This document shows, one piece after another, positions 1 to 4,802 of a stretch of 6,029 bases of DNA. Source of the stretch: Clostridium sp. CAG:1013 (GTDB lineage: Bacteria > Bacillota > Clostridia > Oscillospirales > Acutalibacteraceae); contig HF972601.1 of assembly GCA_000432995.1 (NCBI GenBank), forward strand, positions 9,668-15,696, written 5' to 3'. Numbering within the stretch: the stretch's first letter is position 1; every line of letters starts with the position of its first letter. Below the pieces are notes generated by a model, which worked only from the letters and a program-made list of their open reading frames with translations, searched no databases and was not told the origin of the DNA. Both the position numbers and the translations under genes were made by a program.

Positions 1-31
1 TCAGCTATAAACTTCACACAGGACTCTCACT

Positions 32-65
32 AACGCGCTGCCATATTTTGGACGGCGCGTTTTTT
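32..65 (+). terminator. Rho-independent terminator of an off-window rightward gene
   Basis: The arms AACGCGC (32-38) and GCGCGTT (55-61) form a perfect 7-bp stem, extendable by a T-G wobble and a G-C pair, around a loop of about 12 nt. A run of six T (60-65) follows on the + strand. On the minus strand no T-run follows the stem, so it faces rightward and is probably not the main stop signal for the leftward gene ending at 70. Bases 1-31 may be the tail of the gene it serves: a TAA lies at 8-10 in one frame and at 31-33 in another. Too little is visible to call that gene. Confidence 0.6.
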
Positions 66-69
66 GTCT

Positions 70-1350
70 TTACAGGATTTGAGCGCCGGAAATGTAGCCA
101 AAATAATAAATGCCCAAAAACATTGCTTCGCCCGTCATAAGAACTGTCCGCCAACCGGACCTGTCACGGGTCAGTCTTGCCAGGAACAAAAACAGTGGGA
201 AACAGCAGGCCAAATACCTTCCCGCGCTGAGCAGCCAGGAAAGACAGTAGACGGACAGGAACAGCCCGAACCCGTACACCAGCATACCGGGAGGATTCTC
301 CCGCCGCCGGCTGGCCCACCACAACAGCGCCATCCCCGCCAGGAACATCACCAAAGCAGGGAACCAGGTGGCCCATCCGAAGGAGCCGTCCAGGTTTTCA
401 CAGAAGTAATGCCATATGCGCTCTATCACTCGGGAGACCCACATAAACCCCTGGTGCCAGTGCTTTTGGTGAGTGACAAAGGCAAAGGGATCCCCGTCCA
501 CGGCATAATTCAGTCCCAAATAGATTCCCGTTCCCAGCAGAGGAGAAAAAACCAAGGGCAGCCGGACCAAAGCACTTGTCCAGCGGCGCCCTGGAGAGTG
601 CCGCAGGGGAACTGACTCTTGGGAAAGCAACTCCACCAAGGCCGGGGCGATAACCAGCACACCGGTCATCCTGGTGAGGGCTGCTCCCACTCCAAACAGG
701 GCGAACAGCCACCAGCGTCTCTTTCGCGCGTACCAGCAGGCTCCCGTAGTAAGGAACAGGAACAAGCCCTCGGTCATCATAGTGCCGAAAAAGAAAGAGT
801 AAGGGAACAGGCACAAGTACACCAAAGCATCACGGGCGGTCTTGGAGTCGTAGTAGTCCTCCGTCAGCTTATAGAGGAAGCAGCAGGCACCCCCAAAACT
901 GAGCCAGGACAGGGTAACCCCCGCTGCCAAGGTGTTAGGGATGGCCAGACGCAGCAGCCGCACCGCCCACACGTAACCTGGAAAAAACGCCAAAAACAGA
1001 TGTTCACCGTTTTCCTGGTAGGCCTGATACCCCTGTTCCACCAGGTTTACGTAGTGGTGGCCGTCCCACCGTTGGCAGAGCCGCCGGATACAGTCCTCCC
1101 AGGAGATTCCCCCCTGAGAGAAGATCATTACAGAGATGATTCCCGCGCCTAGCATAGCCACCCGGACCCCTAAAGCCCCCAAAAAGACCTTCCAAAGGGG
1201 CACACTTTGAAAAAAGGGAGTCTCCCCTTCCGCCGGGGCGAGGAACAACCGGGAAAACCTGCCGGAAAAGCCCCATGCTTCCAGACACCGCAGGATCAGC
1301 ATCAGGCCCAAAGCAACCACCGGCAGGGAGATGAGAAAGTCTATCACCAA
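70..1350 (-). CDS. PIG-V-like GT-C family membrane glycosyltransferase (mannosyltransferase family)
   Basis: A 426-residue polytopic membrane protein with about 11-12 hydrophobic segments (for example 3-20, 54-77, 118-137, 141-160, 264-282, 328-345, 357-375, 403-423). The first luminal/extracytoplasmic loop carries RWDGHHY (94-100). Its Asp96 sits where GT-C enzymes keep the acidic catalytic residue. Further PIG-V-type signatures are FFPGY (122-126), PYSFFFGTMMTEG (183-195), RMTG (227-230), GDPFAF (286-291) and GRY (377-379). The family transfers a sugar from a polyprenyl-phosphate donor. The acceptor here is unknown, and there is no reason to assume GPI chemistry in a bacterium. The start is TTG at 1350 or the adjacent GTG at 1347. 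An in-frame TGA (1356-1354) rules out anything longer, and a purine-rich GAGGGGG (1363-1357) lies 6-9 nt upstream. It follows the MIF-like gene by 27 nt with no terminator between, so the two are probably cotranscribed. The fold is fairly secure; the substrate is not. Confidence 0.82.
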   Translation of the reverse strand: MVIDFLISLPVVALGLMLILRCLEAWGFSGRFSRLFLAPAEGETPFFQSVPLWKVFLGALGVRVAMLGAGIISVMIFSQGGISWEDCIRRLCQRWDGHHYVNLVEQGYQAYQENGEHLFLAFFPGYVWAVRLLRLAIPNTLAAGVTLSWLSFGGACCFLYKLTEDYYDSKTARDALVYLCLFPYSFFFGTMMTEGLFLFLTTGACWYARKRRWWLFALFGVGAALTRMTGVLVIAPALVELLSQESVPLRHSPGRRWTSALVRLPLVFSPLLGTGIYLGLNYAVDGDPFAFVTHQKHWHQGFMWVSRVIERIWHYFCENLDGSFGWATWFPALVMFLAGMALLWWASRRRENPPGMLVYGFGLFLSVYCLSWLLSAGRYLACCFPLFLFLARLTRDRSGWRTVLMTGEAMFLGIYYFGYISGAQIL

Positions 1351-1377
1351 CCCTCACCCCCTCGGAGGCCAGCGCGT

Positions 1378-1725
1378 TTAGAAATTGCTGCCATTGCAGC
1401 CCCAATCAGGCAAAGCCAGGTAGCGCACGTAGATGTCCTTGGGATTTAAAGAGAGCTCCTTTTCCAGCAGAGCGCATACTTCCCGAGTCATGTTCTGGGC
1501 GCCTTCCTTGTCCACCTGGTTCCCGAAGATCTTCACTTCCACAATCGCCATGGGGGTCTCGTCGGAACCCCGGAACCACATGCGCAGCTTGTCCTCCACC
1601 AGGACCATCAGGCCGGATTCCGTCTTGCCAGGGATGCAGGTGATGATCTGCCCCAAAGCGCTCTTGATGTTTTGCGCGGCGGTTTGATTGACTTCCACGT
1701 TGGTTTGAATTTCAATGGTGGGCAT
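1378..1725 (-). CDS. MIF / phenylpyruvate tautomerase-fold small protein
   Basis: A 115-residue protein, the same length as mammalian macrophage migration inhibitory factor. It begins Met-Pro-Thr-Ile-Glu. In this superfamily the initiator Met is removed and the exposed N-terminal proline is the catalytic base of the keto-enol tautomerase. Lys34 (in IPGKTESG) lies near the position of the MIF active-site lysine. The middle segment ETPMAIVEVKIFG (56-68) is the second family beta-strand region. The C-terminus (DIYVRY 97-102, then W108, N111 and F115) resembles the MIF ending VGWNNSTFA. The CxxC motif of vertebrate MIF is absent. The start at 1725 is chosen because it exposes the proline and has AGGAGG 6 nt upstream; the upstream in-frame ATG at 1755 has neither. 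It is the first gene of a probable unit with the downstream glycosyltransferase. The physiological substrate is unknown. Family assignment is good; enzyme activity is inferred. Confidence 0.87.
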   Translation of the reverse strand: MPTIEIQTNVEVNQTAAQNIKSALGQIITCIPGKTESGLMVLVEDKLRMWFRGSDETPMAIVEVKIFGNQVDKEGAQNMTREVCALLEKELSLNPKDIYVRYLALPDWGCNGSNF

Positions 1726-1731
1726 ACAAAT

Positions 1732-1737
1732 CCTCCT
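1732..1737 (-). promoter_or_regulatory. Ribosome binding site of the MIF-like gene
   Basis: A perfect AGGAGG on the minus strand, 6 nt before the ATG at 1725-1723. It decides the start: translation from 1725 gives the N-terminal Met-Pro that the tautomerase family needs. Confidence 0.85.
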
Positions 1738-1784
1738 TATGGTTCCGGGAAACACCTGGAACTCCTTGATAGTTTCTGCTTTCT

Positions 1785-1813
1785 AGTATACTGGTTTTTT
1801 TAGGAAAAGAAAA
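1785..1813 (-). promoter_or_regulatory. Candidate promoter for the MIF-like/glycosyltransferase unit
   Basis: On the minus strand a -10 box TATACT (1790-1785, 5 of 6 to consensus) is preceded at 17 bp by a weak TTTTCT (1813-1808, 3 of 6 to TTGACA). An A/T-rich stretch extends upstream. Transcription would begin near 1778 and give a leader of about 50 nt. Only the -10 is convincing. The core AGTATACT is itself palindromic. Confidence 0.38.
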
Positions 1814-1858
1814 CTGTATTTTCATAAAATTCCCAAACCAGATCCCGCCGGCCTCTTT

Positions 1859-1893
1859 CGGGAGAAACTGGCCATTTGCCAAGAAGTTTCCCG
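1859..1893. repeat. Imperfect inverted repeat / hairpin of unknown role
   Basis: The + strand reads CGGG-(ag)-AAACT-GGC-catttGCC-(aaga)-AGTTT-CCCG, giving 12 pairs in three blocks with a 2-nt bulge on one side, a 4-nt bulge on the other and a 5-nt loop. No T-run follows on either strand, so it is not an ordinary terminator. It lies upstream of the candidate fprA promoter and could be an operator, a remnant or chance. Confidence 0.35.
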
Positions 1894-1935
1894 GTTTTGC
1901 CCCGAAAAATCTCCATCCCCGTCCTGGCCGTTCCC

Positions 1936-1964
1936 TTGCCATTTGGACGAAAATATGGTACTCT
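1936..1964 (+). promoter_or_regulatory. Candidate fprA promoter with extended -10
   Basis: The -35 box is TTGCCA (1936-1941, 5 of 6). After exactly 17 bp comes TACTCT (1959-1964), which matches the three most conserved -10 positions and is preceded by TGG (1956-1958), an extended -10 element. Initiation would be near A1971, giving a leader of about 108 nt that contains two hairpins. The -10 hexamer is only 3 of 6 overall. Confidence 0.45.
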
Positions 1965-1981
1965 TTTTCTAGTAAATCTCC

Positions 1982-1996
1982 GCCCCGGCTCGGGGC
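1982..1996 (+). promoter_or_regulatory. GC hairpin near the predicted 5' end of the fprA leader
   Basis: GCCCCG (1982-1987) and CGGGGC (1991-1996) form a perfect 6-bp all-GC stem with a 3-nt loop. It starts about 11 nt after the predicted transcription start. No T-run follows, so it is not a terminator. Protection of the transcript's 5' end is one possible role, which is an inference. Confidence 0.4.
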
Positions 1997-2003
1997 ATGT
2001 GAA

Positions 2004-2019
2004 TGACAAAAATTTATCA
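2004..2019. promoter_or_regulatory. Imperfect A/T-rich palindrome, possible operator
   Basis: The 16-mer TGACAAAAATTTATCA has TGA/TCA ends and an AAA/TTT core. Six of its eight positions pair symmetrically; the mismatches are at pair 4 and at the centre. Its size and symmetry suit a dimeric repressor site, but it does not match a Fur, PerR, Rex or FNR box well enough to name one. A/T-rich leaders form such palindromes easily by chance. Confidence 0.25.
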
Positions 2020-2035
2020 AAGTAACCCGCGCTTT

Positions 2036-2059
2036 TTGGGGAATTCCTTTTTTCCCCAA
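2036..2059 (+). promoter_or_regulatory. Perfect 8-bp hairpin just upstream of the fprA ribosome binding site
   Basis: TTGGGGAA (2036-2043) and TTCCCCAA (2052-2059) are exact reverse complements around an 8-nt loop. The stem ends 5 nt before the AAAGGAG and 19 nt before the ATG. No T-run follows, so it is not a classical terminator. It could be a DNA operator or an RNA structure affecting ribosome access. Confidence 0.45.
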
Positions 2060-2064
2060 CGCCG

Positions 2065-2071
2065 AAAGGAG
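2065..2071 (+). promoter_or_regulatory. Ribosome binding site of fprA
   Basis: AAAGGAG lies 7 nt before the ATG at 2079, fixing the flavodiiron start. Confidence 0.85.
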
Positions 2072-2078
2072 CAACGTT

Positions 2079-3278
2079 ATGGTCTATACGAGAAATGTCA
2101 GCGACGCCGTAGTATGGGTTGGCGGCAGCGACCGCCGTCTCCACCTGTTTGAGAACTTGTTCCCCATCCCCCGGGGCGTTTCCTACAACTCCTATCTGAT
2201 CCTGGACGAGAAAACCGCTCTGCTGGATACCGTGGACTCCTCCATCGCCATCCAGTTCATCCAGAACGTTCGCCAGACCCTGGGCGACCGGCCTTTGGAT
2301 TACCTCATTGTCAACCATATGGAGCCTGACCACTGCGCTACCATCGAGATGCTGCTGCCCTACTATCCCGACCTGAAGATCGTGGGCAACCAGAAGACCT
2401 TCCAGATGATCCGTCAGTTCTACGACTTCGACGTGGACAAGCACGCCGTGGTGGTGAAGGAAGGGGACGCTCTGGAACTGGGCGAGCACACCCTGCGGTT
2501 CTACACTGCTCCCATGGTTCACTGGCCGGAAGTCATGGTCTCCTATGAGGAGAAGGAGAAGATCCTGTTCTCCGCCGACGCCTTCGGCACCTTCGGAGCC
2601 GTGGACGGCGCTCTGTTCAACGACGAAGTGGACTTTGACAAGGACTGGCTCTTCGACGCCCGCCGCTACTATGGCAACATCGTGGGCAAGTACGGCCAGC
2701 AGGTGCAGGCAGCTTTGAAGAAGCTGTCCGGCCTGGACATCGCCACCATTTGCCCCCTGCACGGTCCCATTTGGCGCAGCGACCTGGGCTATCTGCTGAG
2801 CAAATACGACCTGTGGAGTCGCTATGAGCCGGAAGAGAAGTCCGTGGCCATCTTCTACGCTTCCATGTACGGCAACACGGAAAACGCTGCAAATCTGCTG
2901 GCGGATTCCCTGGCCAAGGCCGGCGTGAAGAACATCGCCATCCATGACGTGTCCTCCACCCATGTCTCCGATCTGATCGCGGAGATCTTCCGGTGCAGCC
3001 ACATCGTGTTCGCCGCTCCCACCTACAACAACGGCATCTATCCCGCCATGGCCAACCTGCTCCACGACATGGCCGCTTTGCAGCTGCGCAACCGCACTGT
3101 GGGCATCATCGAAAATGGCAGCTGGGCGCCTGTCAGCGGCAAGCTGATGCGGGCTCAGTTGGAGGCTCTCAAGGACATGACCATCCTGGAGCCCACTGTC
3201 ACCCTGAAGTCCTCCCTGAAGGCTGAAGGCAAAGCCCAGCTGGAGGCTTTGAAGGATGCCATCGTGGCTTCCCTGTAA
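2079..3278 (+). CDS. fprA: Class A flavodiiron protein (A-type flavoprotein, O2/NO reductase)
   Basis: A 399-residue cytoplasmic enzyme with the two-domain core of flavodiiron proteins. Residues 1 to about 250 are a metallo-beta-lactamase-like domain with the full diiron ligand set: H80, E82, D84 and H85 in HMEPDH, H148 (VHWPE), D167 (SADAFGTFG) and H228 (PLHGP). Residues from about 255 to 399 are a flavodoxin-like FMN domain. Its phosphate-binding loop is SMYGNT (262-267), followed by the APTYNNGIYP segment (313-322) and ENGSWAP (345-351). There is no C-terminal rubredoxin or flavin reductase domain, so this is class A, and it needs a separate electron donor (usually rubredoxin) that is not in the window. 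The family reduces O2 to water and/or NO to N2O at the diiron site; sequence alone does not settle the preference. Here this would be oxygen or nitrosative defence in an anaerobe. ATG start with AAAGGAG 7 nt upstream. It is monocistronic: it has its own leader and a strong terminator 18 nt after the stop. Confidence 0.96.
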   Translation: MVYTRNVSDAVVWVGGSDRRLHLFENLFPIPRGVSYNSYLILDEKTALLDTVDSSIAIQFIQNVRQTLGDRPLDYLIVNHMEPDHCATIEMLLPYYPDLKIVGNQKTFQMIRQFYDFDVDKHAVVVKEGDALELGEHTLRFYTAPMVHWPEVMVSYEEKEKILFSADAFGTFGAVDGALFNDEVDFDKDWLFDARRYYGNIVGKYGQQVQAALKKLSGLDIATICPLHGPIWRSDLGYLLSKYDLWSRYEPEEKSVAIFYASMYGNTENAANLLADSLAKAGVKNIAIHDVSSTHVSDLIAEIFRCSHIVFAAPTYNNGIYPAMANLLHDMAALQLRNRTVGIIENGSWAPVSGKLMRAQLEALKDMTILEPTVTLKSSLKAEGKAQLEALKDAIVASL

Positions 3279-3295
3279 ACTGTTTCTGAAAAGCG

Positions 3296-3331
3296 AAAAG
3301 AGCTTCGGGAAATTCCCGAGGCTCTTTTTTT
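3296..3331 (+). terminator. Rho-independent terminator of fprA
   Basis: A long stem pairs AAAAGAGCTTCGGG (3296-3309) with CCCGAGGCTCTTTT (3315-3328), containing one T-G wobble, around a short AAATT loop. Seven T (3325-3331) follow. It begins 18 nt after the fprA stop and isolates fprA from the next gene. Confidence 0.93.
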
Positions 3332-3349
3332 ATACTTCTGTCCCGTTCC

Positions 3350-3378
3350 TTGACTTCAGGAGACATACATGATACACT
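3350..3378 (+). promoter_or_regulatory. Near-consensus promoter for the small membrane protein gene
   Basis: TTGACT (3350-3355, 5 of 6), a 17-bp spacer, then TACACT (3373-3378, 4 of 6) preceded by TGA (3370-3372) as an extended -10. Initiation near 3385 would leave a leader of about 25 nt carrying the AAAGGAG. The box starts 19 nt after the fprA terminator, so this gene is transcribed on its own. Confidence 0.72.
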
Positions 3379-3395
3379 GCTGTCAACTTCGGGAG

Positions 3396-3402
3396 AAAGG
3401 AG
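3396..3402 (+). promoter_or_regulatory. Ribosome binding site that fixes a TTG start
   Basis: AAAGGAG lies 7 nt before TTG 3410-3412. No ATG or GTG lies at suitable distance in this frame, so this site is the main evidence for TTG initiation. Confidence 0.75.
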
Positions 3403-3409
3403 AACTACA

Positions 3410-3640
3410 TTGAGGAAATTGATTTTGGGTATCGCCGTCATGGTCATGGGCGCACTTGGGGTGATTGCGCTTTTGGTGGCCGCTACTCTGTCCCCCTTGA
3501 ACCCTTGGACTTATAATGGGATTAGCGGCTGGTGGGGCTGCATTCTGGGAATGGACCTTGCCCTTCCCTTTTACACCTTTTTGGTAGTCTCCGGGATGGG
3601 ACTGGCCCTAGCTCTCTGGGGTGTTTTTGAGAGAAAATAA
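3410..3640 (+). CDS. Small two-helix membrane protein, function unknown
   Basis: A 76-residue protein that I do not recognise. Two hydrophobic helices (about residues 4-26 and 50-72) flank a loop rich in aromatics and glycine (NPWTYNG 31-37, GWWG 40-43). Arg2-Lys3 and the final ERK suggest both ends are cytoplasmic and the loop is outside. There is a single cysteine (Cys46). The start is TTG at 3410. The open frame extends upstream to 3350, but those codons overlap the promoter and precede the predicted transcription start, so the shorter form is preferred. It has its own promoter and shares a bidirectional terminator with the convergent polyamine operon. Nothing in the context points to a function, and no catalytic motif is visible. 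The promoter, ribosome binding site and terminator around it argue that it is a real gene. Confidence 0.8.
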   Translation: MRKLILGIAVMVMGALGVIALLVAATLSPLNPWTYNGISGWWGCILGMDLALPFYTFLVVSGMGLALALWGVFERK

Positions 3641-3646
3641 ACAAGC

Positions 3647-3675
3647 AAAAAGGACGGCTTCTCGCCGTCCTTTTC
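3647..3675. terminator. Bidirectional terminator between convergent genes
   Basis: AAAAGGACGGC (3648-3658) pairs perfectly with GCCGTCCTTTT (3664-3674), an 11-bp stem with a TTCTC loop. The + strand continues as TTTTCTTTT; the minus strand continues as TTTTTGCTTG. It can therefore serve both the small membrane protein gene (stop at 3640) and nspC (stop at 3678-3680). The hairpin ends only 3 nt from the nspC stop codon. Confidence 0.92.
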
Positions 3676-3677
3676 TT

Positions 3678-4802
3678 TTAAGACAATCTGTTTTTGAAAT
3701 CCTCGTATCCGAAGGTTTTCACCACTTCCACCTGTCCGTCCTCATGACGGTAGGCAATGGCGGGCAAGTTCATGCCGTTGAAGGTATTGGTTTTCACCAT
3801 GGTGTACAAGGCCATGTCCTCCAACACGATCTGACTTCCCTCGGTGAGAGGCTGGTCGAAGGAGTAGTCGCCGATCACGTCCCCGGCCAGACAGGTGGGG
3901 CCTGCCAGCCGGTAAGTGTGGGCCTTCTCCCCCGCCTTGCCGGAATCCCGCACCGGCGGCCGGTAGGGCATTTCCAGCACGTCAGGCATGTGGCAGGCGG
4001 CGGAAGTGTCCAGAATGGCAATGTCCATCCCGTTGTGGACCACTTCCAGCACGGTGGACACCAGGAAACCAGCGTTCAGCACCACGGCCTCTCCCGGCTC
4101 CAGATATACCTCCACCCCGTAACGCTCCCGGAAATGCTTCACCACCCGGATCAGCCGGGGAATGTCGTAGTCCTCCCGGGTGATATGGTGGCCGCCTCCC
4201 AGGTTGAGCCACTTCATGCGGGGCAGGAACTCCCCGAACTTTTCCTCAAAGGCGGCCGCAGTGGTCTCCAAGTCGTCGGAGTTCTGCTCGCACAGGGTGT
4301 GAAAGTGAAGCCCGTCCAGCAAGGGCAGCAGGCTCTCGTCAAAATTCTCCCGGGTGGTGCCCAGCCGGGAACCGGGGGCACAGGGATCGTAAATGGCATG
4401 GCCTTCCTGGGTGGAGCACTCCGGGTTCACTCGAAGCCCCACCTGCTTTCCGGCAGCCTTGGCCCGTTTCCCGAACCGTCGCAGCTGGTTGGGGGAATTG
4501 AACACAAAGTGGTCAGCATAGGTGAGCAGCTCCTCCCATTCCCGTTCCTGGTAGGCCGGTGAAAACACGTGGACCTCCCCTGGGAACTCCTCTCTCCCCA
4601 GCCGGGCCTCAAACAAGCCGCTGGCGGTGGTGCCGAACAGATACCGGCTGATGAGAGGATAGCAGGAAAACATGGAAAAAGCCTTTTGTGCCAGGAGGAT
4701 CTTGCAGCCGGCCTCTTCCGAGACACGGCGCAGGATCTCCAGATTCTTTTTCAAAAGCCCCTCATCCACCAGAAAATAAGGGGTATGCAGTTTCTCGCTC
4801 AT
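3678..4802 (-). CDS. nspC: Carboxynorspermidine/carboxyspermidine decarboxylase
   Basis: A 374-residue PLP enzyme of the alanine-racemase fold type III group (the ornithine/diaminopimelate decarboxylase relatives). It removes the carboxylate of carboxynorspermidine or carboxyspermidine to give norspermidine or spermidine in the cytoplasm. Visible residues are Lys40 in LLAQKAF (PLP Schiff base), HFHTLCE (166-172), the phosphate-binding GGGH (202-205), EPGEA (235-239), DTSAACHMPDVLEMPY (265-280), GPTCLAGD (301-308) with catalytic Cys304 and Asp308, and Tyr333 near the C-terminal active-site segment. Length and motif order fit NspC rather than lysA or speC products. The ATG directly abuts the TAA of the dehydrogenase gene (TAAATG). 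Only a weak GGTGG precedes it, so translation is probably coupled. In most bacteria outside Vibrio this pair makes spermidine from putrescine. The exact polyamine cannot be read from sequence. Confidence 0.95.
   Translation of the reverse strand: MSEKLHTPYFLVDEGLLKKNLEILRRVSEEAGCKILLAQKAFSMFSCYPLISRYLFGTTASGLFEARLGREEFPGEVHVFSPAYQEREWEELLTYADHFVFNSPNQLRRFGKRAKAAGKQVGLRVNPECSTQEGHAIYDPCAPGSRLGTTRENFDESLLPLLDGLHFHTLCEQNSDDLETTAAAFEEKFGEFLPRMKWLNLGGGHHITREDYDIPRLIRVVKHFRERYGVEVYLEPGEAVVLNAGFLVSTVLEVVHNGMDIAILDTSAACHMPDVLEMPYRPPVRDSGKAGEKAHTYRLAGPTCLAGDVIGDYSFDQPLTEGSQIVLEDMALYTMVKTNTFNGMNLPAIAYRHEDGQVEVVKTFGYEDFKNRLS

Larger units (their letters stand above)
1726..2078. other. Divergent intergenic region between the MIF-like gene and fprA
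   Basis: These 353 bp hold no gene I can support. From left to right they carry the MIF-like ribosome binding site and candidate -10, an A/T-rich block (about 1795-1850), an imperfect hairpin (1859-1893), a candidate rightward promoter (1936-1964), a GC hairpin (1982-1996), an imperfect A/T palindrome (2004-2019), a second hairpin (2036-2059) and the fprA ribosome binding site (2065-2071). Minus-strand open frames crossing it are by-products of fprA codon bias. Confidence 0.7.

Noticed and set aside
64..1152. Two + strand open frames (64-615 and 619-1152) over the glycosyltransferase gene
   Set aside because: The products are rich in Gln, Pro, Gly and Arg, with no domain and no ribosome binding site. 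They mirror the opposite-strand membrane protein gene.
1726..1755. N-terminal extension of the MIF-like gene to ATG 1755
   Set aside because: It would bury the catalytic proline, run through the AGGAGG and lacks its own ribosome binding site.
2036..2059. The fprA leader hairpin as a Rex operator or attenuator terminator
   Set aside because: The arms TTGGGGAA/TTCCCCAA and the 8-nt spacing do not match Rex sites, and no T-run follows the stem. It is kept only as a structure of unknown role.
1712..2074. A 120-codon minus-strand frame across the divergent intergenic region
   Set aside because: It overlaps the MIF-like start, both candidate promoters and the hairpins. It has no family resemblance and no convincing ribosome binding site.
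1800..3065. A 421-codon open frame on the minus strand across fprA and its leader
   Set aside because: It is antisense to a fully supported flavodiiron gene. Its composition (Val, His, Gln and Gly rich, no domain motifs) is typical of the complement of a GC-biased coding frame, and it has no plausible ribosome binding site or independent context.
3621..4562. A 313-codon open frame on the + strand over nspC
   Set aside because: It is antisense to nspC, starts inside the previous gene, runs through the bidirectional terminator and encodes a low-complexity His/Gln/Gly/Val-rich product without recognisable motifs.
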